Assembly (NCBI RefSeq): GCF_000517545.1
Contig: NZ_BAIV01000031.1
Coordinates: 1 to 64,000 of the forward strand
DNA length: 64,000 nucleotides
Direction: 5' to 3'
Source: Bacteroides reticulotermitis JCM 10512
GTDB taxonomy: Bacteria > Bacteroidota > Bacteroidia > Bacteroidales > Bacteroidaceae
A program made the position numbers and the translations under genes. The notes below the pieces were generated by a model that searched no databases, was not told the DNA's origin, and saw only the letters and a list, made by a program, of their open reading frames with translations. Positions 1 to 9,843 of this stretch are shown one piece after another; positions within the stretch are counted from its first letter, which is position 1, and the number at the start of each line of letters is the position of its first letter.

Positions 1-542
1 CGTCCGTTCTTACGGCGCAGGTTTGCCATGGGCGAGTCTCCGTCGGAGGTCATGTATTCCACCCATTTGGCTAGCTCTTCAACCGTTCCACTGCCTACGT
101 TGCCACTTATGTAGGGTTCGCAACCCAGCATTTCGCAAAGGTTCAGAAATTCGTGTGTACCGAAACTATTGTCTTCGATGGTTCCACCCCAGTTGTTGTT
201 CACCATCTTCGGACGATTCGCTTTCGGACCGATTCCGTCCATCCAATGGTACTCGTCAGCAAAGCATCCTCCCGGCCAGCGAAGTACCGGCACAGATAAG
301 TCTTTGAGTGCATTGAATACGTCTGTACGATATCCTTTGATATTAGGAATGTCCGAATTTTCACCGACCCACAGGCCGCCATAAATGCAGGAACCCAGGT
401 GCTCGGCAAATTGCCCATAGATCTCTTTCGGGATAATTTCTTTACCTTGATCTGTGTGTACTGTCAGGGTAGCACTCTTTTGTGCGAAAAGAGAGATTGA
501 AGCCGCCATGAAGGCAGTGCTAACTAATAGTTTTGCTTTCAT
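1..542 (-). CDS. GH51 alpha-L-arabinofuranosidase, N-terminal part (runs off left edge)
   Basis: The minus strand reads open from an ATG at 542 to the window edge, giving about 180 residues. A Sec signal peptide (MKAKLLVSTAFMAASISLFA, then Q) is followed by the start of the GH51 fold: YGQFAEHLGSCIYGGLWVG near residue 42, LRWPGGCFADEYHW near 90 and NRPKMVNNNWGGTIEDN near 112. GH51 enzymes remove terminal L-arabinofuranose with retention. The catalytic glutamates lie beyond the edge. It sits 78 bp after the GH97 gene in the same direction, so it is probably the last gene of a GH127-GH97-GH51 unit that debranches arabinan fragments in the periplasm. It is a paralogue of the GH51 at 33114. The family call is firm; linkage preference cannot be read. 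Confidence 0.9.
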   Translation of the reverse strand, partial: MKAKLLVSTAFMAASISLFAQKSATLTVHTDQGKEIIPKEIYGQFAEHLGSCIYGGLWVGENSDIPNIKGYRTDVFNALKDLSVPVLRWPGGCFADEYHWMDGIGPKANRPKMVNNNWGGTIEDNSFGTHEFLNLCEMLGCEPYISGNVGSGTVEELAKWVEYMTSDGDSPMANLRRKNG

Positions 543-620
543 AATTGGAAAATTGTTTAATGTAATTATATAGTTTGTTTGATTATTCTTTTCATCCGTT
601 TCGAAAGTATCGATGAAGCT

Positions 621-2557
621 TTATTTGGTAAATACCATCGCTCCACCCATCGGTTGCATTTCGATAGTCAATGTTCCTTTCTTGTTCACACTGCCTTGTT
701 TGAAGTCGGCTGTACGTGCTTCGTTGTCACCAATGATCGACAAGCTTTGACCGCTGAGCCAAGGCACTGAAAGATCTAACTTCAATACTTTATCCGTAGC
801 ATTGGTAGCCGCGATATACCATTGGTTGCCATACCTGCGGGCGATTACACTGTACTTTCCCGGATAACCGTCAATGAAACGGGTTTCGTCCCATGCCACA
901 GGCACGTTCTTCATGAAGTCCAGGATGAAGTGCGGTTGCTCTTTCAGGTTGTTCGGAGTAAGGCCGAAGTGTTGTACACCACCCGACTGATAGAGTACGG
1001 AAGTTGCGATCTGGAAAGCATCGGTTGTTTTACGTTCGACACCCGATACGCCATCTTTGGAGAAGTGTTTATTGAAGAATACACCTCCGAAATCCATTGC
1101 CGATACAGCATTGCGTATGAACGGATACAATGTACTTTTCTGAGCTTCCCGGTCGGCATGGTATTGTGAGAATACGAGGTTTTCAGAGACCAGAGCTGCT
1201 TCACTGCTCATGTGGTTCGGGTACATACGTTCCCAACCTCTGGGTAGCGTACAGCCGTGAAACACAACACCGATTCCATACTCGTTGGCATCCGTCAGGA
1301 TATCTTCGTATAACTTCATCGTTGTTTGTTTATCACCTCCGAAAAAGTCCACTTTGATTCCTTTTACACCTAACGTCTTCATCCAAGCCATCTCTTTCCG
1401 ACGAGCAGGAGCCGTATCCATCCGGTGATGTGGTCCCTGCGGAGCATCGTTCCAACTGCCGTTAGAGTTATACCACAGATAGACATCGACCCCTCTGGAT
1501 TGTGCGTAAGCTATCAGCGAAGGCATATTCTCATAGCCAATCTGTTTGTCCCAAAGCGCATCGATCAGGATGTATTCGTACCCCATATCGGCGGCAAGGT
1601 CAATGAATGTTTTTTGGTCTTGGTAGTTGCAACTTCTGTCTTGCCAGAGAATCCAACTCCATGTAGCTCGTCCCGGTTTATAGACTTGTGACGGCTCGTA
1701 GAGCGGACGTACGTTGTCGTAAGCAGAGGTCGTTTCTACAATCGGTTTCAGCGTTTCGCCTACGGTGATTGTTTTCCACGAGGTAAGTAGTGGAATGGCG
1801 GCAGTTACCGTAGCATCTCCCATACCTCCGTTTTCTTCTTTCTCCGGAAAAGAGATGGAATACAAACCGTCTTTCGTTCCTTCACTCAGCTTGGTTCCGG
1901 CATACTGACTGCTGACTCCGGTTTCGGAAAGCAGTACCAACCGTCATTCCCAATATGGAAGAGAGCAGGGAAGGTATATCCCAATTTATATTTCGATGGG
2001 GTACCAAGTGCTTCCTCTATCGTGTACTCTTCTTCATAACTGGGTTTGGTCCCCATCCATCCGTCTCCGGCAGGAGCCTGTGGAGTAATGAAGGTGGTGG
2101 CATGCGAGGGGAAGTCAAATCCGGTCAACTCTTTCTCTATCGTACAATGCGTGCGTTTAGGAGAGGTGATGCGGTACGCCTGAGCGATATCGTTCTTGCT
2201 TACCCGGAAGATGATCTGCAAAGTATCTCCGGTAGCATTGAGGTATTTGCATACTAATTCATTGGCTTGATAATGTATGCGGCTAACTTTGGCGTGAGGC
2301 ATTGTATAGGTCTCATCAATGGGCTGTACCTGATGCGATACAGCGGTCAGCCCTTTCGAGAAGTCACCAATAGAGGTAACCAGTCCCAAAGGGGAGGATT
2401 CCAGCATGGCTTTCCCGTTATAGCTAACCGCATATACCGGACTTCCGTTTGCTAACTCTACTTGTACGCTTAATGCTCCGTCCGGCCCTTTCACCTCTTG
2501 TCCTGCCAGTGCAGTGGAGAGGGAGAGGAGGGCGACGGCTAATGTTGACTTTTTCAT
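621..2557 (-). CDS. GH97 glycosidase (alpha-galactosidase or beta-L-arabinopyranosidase type), one frameshift
   Basis: Two overlapping frames form one GH97 protein of about 645 residues. The N-terminal part (from 2557) has a signal peptide and the GH97 beta-sandwich. The C-terminal part has the TIM barrel with SWILWQDRSCNYQ, IKVDFFGGDKQ and SSEAALVSENL. The frame breaks near 1931, where GGTTGGTACTG should read GGTTGGGTACTG, so one G of three is missing. In the retaining branch of GH97 the nucleophile is an Asp in the KVDFF-like strand, which is present here; inverting SusB-type members use glutamates instead. Known retaining members act on alpha-galactosides or beta-L-arabinopyranosides. The second activity would suit this arabinose locus, but that is inference. 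Confidence 0.85.
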
Positions 2558-2604
2558 GGTAATTTTATGGTTTGTTTGTTGGCTCTATTTCTTTAATACG
2601 CTAC

Positions 2605-4982
2605 TTATTTTAAGAGGCGTACTTCGTAAACGGCAGGTGTCCACTCGGTCGTTTCAGGGACAAAGCGAATGAGGCTATTGGCAGCTGATAGTTCCTGAGG
2701 TAGTCGATAGGTCAGTGTGACAAATCCGTCCTTATCAGTTTCGCTAACTGTTGGCGTGCCGATCAGCTTTTCTTTTCCCAGCAGGATACTCATTTGATTC
2801 CGATCTTCTTTTTGTACGGTAATCATAATCCGACTTGCTTTCTCTTTCACTTTCAGTTGATAGCTGAACCAACCTTTAGCACGGCGGAAGTGACGGTCTT
2901 TGTGTGTGCCTGTTTCTGCCTGTTCATACTGTATGCCGTGGTCGGATTCCGGTTGCTGTTCACCCGGGAAGATCAGGTCGACCGTTTGATTAGCCAGTTC
3001 GGTAGCTTTCTGCTCGGCAAGCTCTATTTCTTTCCGAATCACCCGGAACTGCTCTTCACTCGCCTGACGGAAGTAGATCGCATAGCGGGCATTATGTAGT
3101 CGGAAGAAAGGTATCAACTCCAACGGTTTCTGTGATTCCGGATAAGATGTCCCTTCGTAGTTGAATGTCAACAGGTCGTTGTTCTCTTTATGAAGCGCGT
3201 TGCATACCGTGTGCGGACTTCCGATCAGCATGGGCACTTCTTGAAGAGGTATTTGTTTACCGTTGGCGATGTGTCCGCCACGGCTGTCGTCGGCATATAA
3301 TCCGTCCAAATGATCGGTTCCGGTTTTGGCTGCGAGCACAATCGGACCGTATGAGAAAGCGTAATAATCTTGCTTGTCGGGTATCTGCTCCAGACTTACT
3401 TTCGCCGGTAGGTTGAATGTGATAACATCACCTTTCTTCCATTTGCGGCGAACCGGGAAATAGTAACTGTTTTGTGGAGCGACAACGATCTTCCGTTTGC
3501 CATTCACTTCAATATAGTCGCCTTTTCCTTTGTCCAGCCATGCGGGACGTCGTATCATCAGGGTAAAAGCTTTCTTCGGTGCTTTGTCGATCCGCAAGGT
3601 TACTTGCCCGTTATCCGGGAAGCGTGTTTCTTGGGTCAGAACAACATCCTGTTCTTTCCAATTTAACTGGGAAGGGATGAAGAGGTTGACATAGAGCGTA
3701 TCTTTCTGTTGGGCGTAAATAAACTCTCCATACTTGGTGTGATTCTCCAGTCCTGAACCGACACAGCACCACATCGAGGTTTCCGGTTGGGAATACACAC
3801 GGTAATGCCCCGAACGCATCGGTGTGAAATAAACAAACCCTCCCTTATCCGGTTCTTGTGAACTCAGAATGTGATTGTAGAGTGCTCGTTCGTAATAATC
3901 GACAAAGCGTGGGTTGGGAGAGTCCTGATAAAGCATCTGTGTCAGGCGGAGCATGTTGTATGTATTGCAGGTTTCCGGTCCCTGTATATCATTCAGCATC
4001 GAGGTGAAGTTATCCGCCGGATGAAAGTGTTCGCGCACACTATTTCCTCCGATGCAAACCGACCGATGGTCGACTACGGTATTCCAGAAGAAACGTGCTG
4101 CATGATCCCATTCGGAAGCATGGTTCCAGTTGCGGTCGTTTTGCGACAGATCAGCTATTCGTTTGTAACCGATAACTTTGGGTATTTGCGTGTTGGCGTG
4201 CATACCGGTCAACCGGTCCTCATCTTTGATCAAAGGCTCGAGAATGGTCAGGTGTGAGAAACGCCGTGCCAATTCCAGATACTTATTATCTCCCGTCATA
4301 GCGGCAACATCGGCAAATGTTTCATTTAATCCGCCATGCTCGCTACGGAGCATATCTTGCATCTGCCGGTCACTGAGTCCGGAGGTTATGTCAATCATCC
4401 AATCGGTGAATGCAATGAGCATCTGACGTGCCAAATCGCTGCCGGTGTGCAGATAAGCATCTCGCAATCCGGCATACGTTTTATGTATATTATAGAGAGG
4501 AACCCATTTGCCGTTCAGGTCGAAGCCGCCTGCACGAATGTTTCCTGCTTTAATTTCTTTCCAAAGTTGGAGACTTCCCGGAGTTCCTCCTATGAATCCC
4601 GTGCCGACAGTTTGTTGAGCACGATGTAGTTCGTTCAACATATAGTTGAGTCTGTTGTATACGGCCGTGTCTCCGGTAGCAGCATACATGAGTGAAAGTG
4701 CGGATAGATAATGTCCACCGATATGTCCGTCCAATCCGGTGTTTTCCCAGTTGGTGTAACTCGGAGCTTTCGGGGTTAGGCCGGCTTCCCGCAGAAACGG
4801 AGCCAGTAAACGGTCGGGTTGAGTGAAAGGATGTAGTGAAGATCAGTCTGTTGTGCTTGCCGAAAAGGGCTATCCAGGAGTTTAACATCTTGCAGGGGGA
4901 AGTAGGTTACTTTTTGTTGGGTTTGTGCTTCTCCCAGACAAACGGATAGATATATGGCAAGTAAGAACGAGGCTATTTTCAT
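2605..4982 (-). CDS. GH127 beta-L-arabinofuranosidase, one frameshift
   Basis: A signal peptide at 4982 leads into a large (alpha/alpha)6-barrel protein that totals about 792 residues when joined. The frame breaks near 4815: NPD should be read from four C's, and only three are present, after which RLLAPFLREAGLTPKAPSY follows in the next frame. GH127 enzymes use a zinc-activated cysteine nucleophile. The matching residues are visible as GPETCNTYNMLR (Glu and Cys ligands) and SMWCCVGSGLENH (Cys ligand and nucleophilic Cys). A beta-sandwich region follows. GH127 removes beta-L-arabinofuranose, and some family members act on pectic side chains. It starts 87 bp downstream of araB, separated by a terminator hairpin, and GH97 follows after 47 bp. 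Confidence 0.88.
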
Positions 4983-5013
4983 AATAATTAGAGTGTTGAT
5001 GGTTGAAAAGATA

Positions 5014-5046
5014 ATCTCGCCTCCTTCAGGTTTAAGGAGGCGAGAT
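5014..5046 (-). terminator. Terminator hairpin after araB
   Basis: Perfect 13-bp inverted repeat (ATCTCGCCTCCTT at 5014-5026 and its complement at 5034-5046) with a 7-nt loop. On the minus strand it is followed by TATCTTTTC. It lies 22 bp after the araB stop and 31 bp before the GH127 start, so it probably ends or attenuates the ara transcript. Confidence 0.75.
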
Positions 5047-5068
5047 AGGACGCTAGGTCCTTATAAAT

Positions 5069-6735
5069 TTAGGAAAACAGTTCCTTTTCAGTGAATTGTC
5101 CCAGTTTGAGATAGTTGTCATATATCTCTTGGTAAGCAACTGCATTCTGCGGATTTGGCTGGTATTCGTCAGCAAAACCTGAGCTCATTGCAGCCTGAGC
5201 TTCTTCTACTTTGTTGTATACGCCGGCAGCAGTTGCGGCAAACATAGCGGCACCAAGTGCACAAGCCTGATCTGTGCGACATACTTTAATCGGCATGTTC
5301 AACACATCACTCAAGGTTTGCATAACAAATGGCGATTTCAGTGCGATACCACCGATACCGATCACGTTGTCAATGCGTACGCCTTCATTGCGGAAGCGGT
5401 CGACAATCGCTTTTGAACCGAATGCCGTAGCTTCTACCAGAGCACGGAAGATGCGTGGAGCTGTGCTGCTCAAAGTCAATCCGGTAATCGTACCTTTCAG
5501 TAATTGATTAGCATCCGGTGTGCGGCGTCCATTCATCCAGTCGGTTGCAATGATCGTGCTCTCGCTGATTGGAATCTTCTCGGCTTCAACAGTCAATGCG
5601 GGGATGATGCGGTCGGCAGCTTCCTCGATCAGTTGAGCTTTCAGATTGTCATCGATCAAAGTAGATTGTCCGATGATGTTGTGAAGCGGAAATTCGAGTA
5701 CTCGCTTAAACCAGGCGTAGATATCACCGAAACCGGATTGTCCGGCTTCCAGTCCTACCATTCCCGGAATAACAGATCCGTCTACCTGTCCGCAGATTCC
5801 TTTGATCAGGTTATCACCGATCTCTTCATAGTCTGCTACCATTACGTCGCAAGTGGACGTTCCAATAACACGAACGAATGTGTGGGGAGTTACTCCGGCG
5901 CCAACAGCACCCATGTGGCAGTCGAAAGCACCTCCGGCAACCACAACATTCGTCGTTAATCCTAAGCGTTTAGCCCATTCTTCACTTAAGTGTCCTACAG
6001 GTTTATCAGCTGTTTCTGTTTTATCAAACAAACGTGCACGGAATCCTGCCAGTACCGGATCGATACTTGTGAGGAATTCTTCAGGGGGAGTCCTCCCCAT
6101 TTCTCGTGCCACATCGCTTTGTGTCCACATGCACAACGGCTGCGAACTATATCATCACTTTTGTTTACTCCGGTTATCAGTGCCGGCAACCATTCACAGT
6201 ATTCTACGATACTGTATGCTTTGGCGCGTACAGCCTCATCTTGTCTGAGTACATGAAGAGCTTTTGCCCAGAACCATTCCGAAGAATAGATTCCGCCTTC
6301 ATAAGCCGAGTAGTCAACATCCGACTTCTGACATGCTTCGTTGATTTCAGCAGCTTCTTTGATAGCTGTATGGTCCTTCCAAAGCACAAACATAGCGTTT
6401 GGGTTTTCAGCGAATTCCGGTAATAGAGCCAGTGGCGTACCGTTAGCGTCAGTGAAAGCTGGTGTACTACCGGTTGTGTCGAATGCAATACCGACTACAT
6501 TTTCGGCAGTTCCTGCCGGGCATTGCGCCAAGGCTTCTTTCACACTGATCTCCAATGCTTCAATATAGTCAAGCGGATGTTGGCGGTATTGGTTGATTGC
6601 GGGATTGCAATATAATCCTTTTTGCCAACGCGAGTAGTATTTAACGGCAGTGGCAAGCGTTTCGCCTGTTGCTGCATTTACTACGATGGCACGAGCGGAA
6701 TCGCTTCCGTAGTCGAGTCCTATAACGTATTTCAT
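5069..6735 (-). CDS. araB: Ribulokinase AraB (FGGY family), one frameshift
   Basis: The protein phosphorylates L-ribulose to L-ribulose-5-phosphate in the cytoplasm. The N-terminus (IGLDYGSDSARAIVV, then YSRWQKGLYCNPAINQYRQH) follows the ribulokinase pattern closely. The C-terminal half has the FGGY ATP site (VVVAGGAFDCHMGAVGAG, then IGIGGIALKSPFVMQTLSDV). The reading frame breaks near 6090, in the CGHKAMWHEKWGGLPPEEF region, where a run of five C's should have six. Joined length is about 555 residues, close to the family norm of about 560. It follows araA by 118 bp and is the last gene before a strong terminator. Confidence 0.9.
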
Positions 6736-6781
6736 GGTAATTCCGAATTATGGATTGTGAATAAGAGAAATTGTGAAGTCA

Positions 6782-6842
6782 GAATTATGAATTACGACCT
6801 TTAATAACCAGGACATACCCAATCGATCGTAATTCACAATTC
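6782..6842. repeat. Long imperfect inverted repeat between araA and araB
   Basis: Arms at 6782-6797 (GAATTATGAATTACGA) and 6827-6842 differ at one of 16 positions and enclose 29 nt. Further GAATTATG and ATTGTGAA units lie at about 6746-6790. It sits inside the araD-araA-araB transcript, so it could act as an mRNA processing or stability element. It may equally be one copy of a dispersed intergenic palindrome. Confidence 0.6.
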
Positions 6843-6853
6843 GTCATTTATAA

Positions 6854-8362
6854 TTAGCAAAGAGCTTTGTTTAGCATATAGTATACTTCATTCATGCGCA
6901 GTTCTTTCTTGAAATCGGTGATGGTTGTATTCTCGTCGATAACTACCATTTCGATTCCGGCCATTTCTGCGTAATCTTCCAAATACTCTACTGTCAGGTC
7001 ATAAGAGAAGCTTGTGTGGTGAGTACCACCTGCCAAGATCCATGCAGCAGCACCTACTTCCAAGTTTGGACGTGGAATCCATAGGGCGGAAGCAACCGGA
7101 AGTTTCGGAAGCGGCTTGCTCTTAACGCAATCTACCTTGTTTACGATCAGACGGAAACGGTTGCCCAAGTCAACGATTGTTGCGGCAACTCCTTCACCTT
7201 GTTTGCTAGTGAATACCAAACGAGCTGTTTCGCTGTCGATACCAATGCTTAGGCGATGTACTTCAAGTTTCGGTTTGTGCTCAGCAATCAGCGGACAAAC
7301 TTCTAGCATATGTGCTTGCAGGATGGCACTATTTGCACCGTCGAAGTTCAGTGTATAATCTTCAAGGAATGAACATCCGTGAGGCATACCTTGGCTCATG
7401 AACCACATGGTACGGTAAAGGGCAGCTGTTTTCCAGTCACCTTCAGCACCGAATCCATAACCTTCTGCCATCAAACGTTGAGAAGCAAGGCCCGGAATCT
7501 GATCGAAGTCACCCAGGTCGTTAAAGTTAGTCGTAAATGCTTTAGCACCGGTATCTTTCAGAATACGACGAAGAGCGATTTCAGCTTTAGCCGAATTCCA
7601 CACTTTTGTGTAAGCCTCTGTTCCTTCTTTTTCTAATTCAGGAGCGTGGTCGTAATCTTTCCAGTAAACTTCAACAAGTGCTTTTACGTCCTTATCTTCG
7701 ACTGCATTGTAGTATGCCATCAGGTCGTTTACCGGGCAGTAGTCTACGTGGTAGCCTAAAACTTGCTCAGCAGAAACCTTGTCACCGTCTGTTACGGCTA
7801 CGTTGTTCATTTGGTCACCGAAACGGATGATCAGCATGTCTTGTGAATCAGCCCAAGAAGCGGCAACGCGCATCCAAGAAGCGATCTGAGTCTGTGCTTT
7901 CTCATCTTGCCAGTGTCCTACAACTACTTTACGGTTTTTACGCATACGGGTTACGATATGTCCGAACTCACGGTCACCGTGTGCCGACTGGTTCAGGTTC
8001 ATAAAGTCCATATCCATTGTATCCCAAGGAATTTCTTTATTGAACTGTGTGTGGAAGTGAAGCAACGGCTTGCGAAGTTCCTGCAAACCATGAATCCACA
8101 TCTTAGCAGGAGAGAATGTATGCATCCAAGTGATAACACCGATACATTTCTCATCCGTATTAGCTGCTTTAAAAGTAGCAGTTACTTCTTTGGAAGAGTT
8201 AACCGTACCTTTATATACTACTTTAACCGGAAGTTTACCCGATTGATTCAGACCTTTTACCATCTCATTTGAGTGTGCGTCTACTGCGATAACTGCGTCA
8301 CCTCCGTACAGAAGCTGTGCTCCTGTTACGAACCATACTTCATATTGATCAAATGCGTTCAT
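6854..8362 (-). CDS. araA: L-arabinose isomerase AraA
   Basis: Intact 502-residue enzyme that converts L-arabinose to L-ribulose using a divalent metal. The sequence tracks bacterial AraA throughout: NAFDQYEVWFVTGAQLLYG at the start, WMHTFSPAKMWI and KPLLHFHTQFN near residues 80-105, MDFMNLNQSAHGDREFG near 120, VVGHWQDEKAQ near 148 and GYGFGAEGDWKTAA near 300. Metal-ligand glutamates and histidines are present in GAEGDWK and in HMLEVCP. It lies 40 bp after araD in one transcript. No frameshift is seen here, in contrast to several neighbours. Confidence 0.96.
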   Translation of the reverse strand: MNAFDQYEVWFVTGAQLLYGGDAVIAVDAHSNEMVKGLNQSGKLPVKVVYKGTVNSSKEVTATFKAANTDEKCIGVITWMHTFSPAKMWIHGLQELRKPLLHFHTQFNKEIPWDTMDMDFMNLNQSAHGDREFGHIVTRMRKNRKVVVGHWQDEKAQTQIASWMRVAASWADSQDMLIIRFGDQMNNVAVTDGDKVSAEQVLGYHVDYCPVNDLMAYYNAVEDKDVKALVEVYWKDYDHAPELEKEGTEAYTKVWNSAKAEIALRRILKDTGAKAFTTNFNDLGDFDQIPGLASQRLMAEGYGFGAEGDWKTAALYRTMWFMSQGMPHGCSFLEDYTLNFDGANSAILQAHMLEVCPLIAEHKPKLEVHRLSIGIDSETARLVFTSKQGEGVAATIVDLGNRFRLIVNKVDCVKSKPLPKLPVASALWIPRPNLEVGAAAWILAGGTHHTSFSYDLTVEYLEDYAEMAGIEMVVIDENTTITDFKKELRMNEVYYMLNKALC

Positions 8363-8402
8363 AATGTTGTTTTTAAGAATTGTCTATTAGTAATTGTTAT
8401 TA

Positions 8403-9086
8403 TTATTGTCCATAGTAAGCATTCGGGCCATGTTTACGGCTGAAATGCTTTTCTACCAGTAATGGGTTCATGGTAAGATTGGGATTGACTGCATAAGCGA
8501 TGCTTGCCATTTTGGCCACTTGTTCCATAACAACGGCATTGTGTACAGCATCATTCGCGTCTTTTCCCCATGAGAAAGGACCGTGGTTTTTCACCAATAC
8601 GCCCGGTGTGTGTACAGGGTTAAGTCCTTCAAAGCGTTTCACGATAACGGTTCCTGTTTCCAGCTCATAAGCACCTTTCACTTCCGCTTCGGTCATGTCA
8701 GCGGTGCAAGGAATGGCATCGTGAAAATAATCGGCATGTGTAGTACCGATGTTCGGAATGTCACATCCGGCTTGTGCCCAAGCGGTAGCATAGGTAGAAT
8801 GGGTGTGTACCACGCCACCGATTTCCGGAAATGCTTTGTACAACACAATGTGGGTAGCAGTGTCTGAAGAAGGTTTCAGTTTCCCTTCCACCACTTTGCC
8901 GTCAAGGTCAACCACAACCATATCTTCCGCTCTCATATTGTCATAGCTTACTCCACTGGGTTTGATTACTACCAATCCCGTTTCACGGTCGATAGCTGAT
9001 ACGTTGCCCCATGTGAAGATAACCAATCCGTGTTTAACTAAATCCAGATTGGCCTGAAATACCTTTTCTTTTAATTCTTCCAGCAT
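8403..9086 (-). CDS. araD: L-ribulose-5-phosphate 4-epimerase
   Basis: Intact 227-residue class II aldolase-fold epimerase. It converts L-ribulose-5-phosphate to D-xylulose-5-phosphate, the entry point to the pentose phosphate pathway. The family signatures are visible: FTWGNVSAIDRETG and IKPSGVSYD near residues 25-50, the zinc histidines in VVHTHSTYATAWAQAG near 95, THADYFHDAIPC near 116, and a later NHGPFSWG with the third histidine. Length and motifs fit AraD/UlaF-type enzymes; the araA/araB context selects AraD. Confidence 0.94.
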   Translation of the reverse strand: MLEELKEKVFQANLDLVKHGLVIFTWGNVSAIDRETGLVVIKPSGVSYDNMRAEDMVVVDLDGKVVEGKLKPSSDTATHIVLYKAFPEIGGVVHTHSTYATAWAQAGCDIPNIGTTHADYFHDAIPCTADMTEAEVKGAYELETGTVIVKRFEGLNPVHTPGVLVKNHGPFSWGKDANDAVHNAVVMEQVAKMASIAYAVNPNLTMNPLLVEKHFSRKHGPNAYYGQ

Positions 9087-9099
9087 ATTTGTTTTATTG

Positions 9100-9137
9100 A
9101 ATTCCGGACAATGAATTCCGACTCATCATCCGGAATT
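9100..9137. repeat. Small inverted repeat between araR and araD
   Basis: AATTCCGGA (9100-9108) and its complement TCCGGAATT (9129-9137) flank a second near-copy, GAATTCCG, inside the loop. It resembles in composition the GAATT-rich hairpin between araA and araB. A role in processing of the polycistronic message is possible but not shown. Confidence 0.45.
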
Positions 9138-9142
9138 GAATT

Positions 9143-9819
9143 TTAGAGTTTAAATCTCGGATCTTTGCGGTAGGCCTTATCATTGAACTTATATAAAGCT
9201 GCTCCGCGTTTCGACCCGGTCTTATCTATTTTATCAGTTTTCTCAATGTAGTCCATTTCTGCAACCCGTTTGCGGAAGTTCCGTTTATCCATGGCTTCCC
9301 CATAGATCGCTTCGTACAGACTTTGCAATTGAGACAGTGTAAACAGTTTAGGCAAGAGATTGAAACCGATCGGTTCCATGGATGCCTTCTGCTTCATAAT
9401 CCTCCTTGCCATTTCAACCATTTGCGGGTGGTCGAAAATGAGTGGAGGGAGCTCGTTGATATTCACCCAATACGCATTGTGATGTTGTACCAGCTTCCGG
9501 TCATATTCATTGATGTTGATCAATGCATAGTACGCGATCGAAATTACGCGTTCACCCGGGTCACGGTCAATCTCTCCAAACGTTCCGACCTGTTCCATGT
9601 ATACATCTTCCAGGCCGGTCAGTTCGTTTAATACTCGTTTGGCTGCGTCATCAACACTTTCATTCTTTTGAACAAATCCTCCATCAGGGACCATTCGCCC
9701 ATTGCCGGCTCAAAGTTTCTCTTAAGCAATAAGAGGTTCAGTTCACCTTCGCTAAAACCGAAGATGATACAGTCGATACCGACGTAGAAGGTTGGATTTG
9801 AACTATAATAAGTGGTCAT
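9143..9819 (-). CDS. araR: AraR, Nudix-fold HTH regulator of arabinose genes, one frameshift
   Basis: Joined length is 225 residues. The N-terminal two thirds is a Nudix domain (FYVGIDCIIFGF start, GEWSLMGGFVQKNES at about 45, then ELTGLEDVYMEQVGTFG). The C-terminal third is a winged helix (NFRKRVAEMDYIEKTDKIDKT) ending in YRKDPRFKL. In Bacteroides this family is the arabinose-responsive transcription factor AraR, with the Nudix fold as effector-binding domain and not as a hydrolase. The frame is lost near 9689, where ATGGGAGG should be read and only ATGGAGG is present. It lies between the symporter and araD with 24 bp and 56 bp gaps, so it is probably co-transcribed with its targets. Confidence 0.9.
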
Positions 9820-9843
9820 TTAGCATTCCCTGTTTTATGAATA

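Noticed and set aside
23..418. Short frames on either strand over the left edge
   Set aside because: They are shadows of the partial GH51 gene, whose own frame is open from 542 to the edge with clear family motifs.
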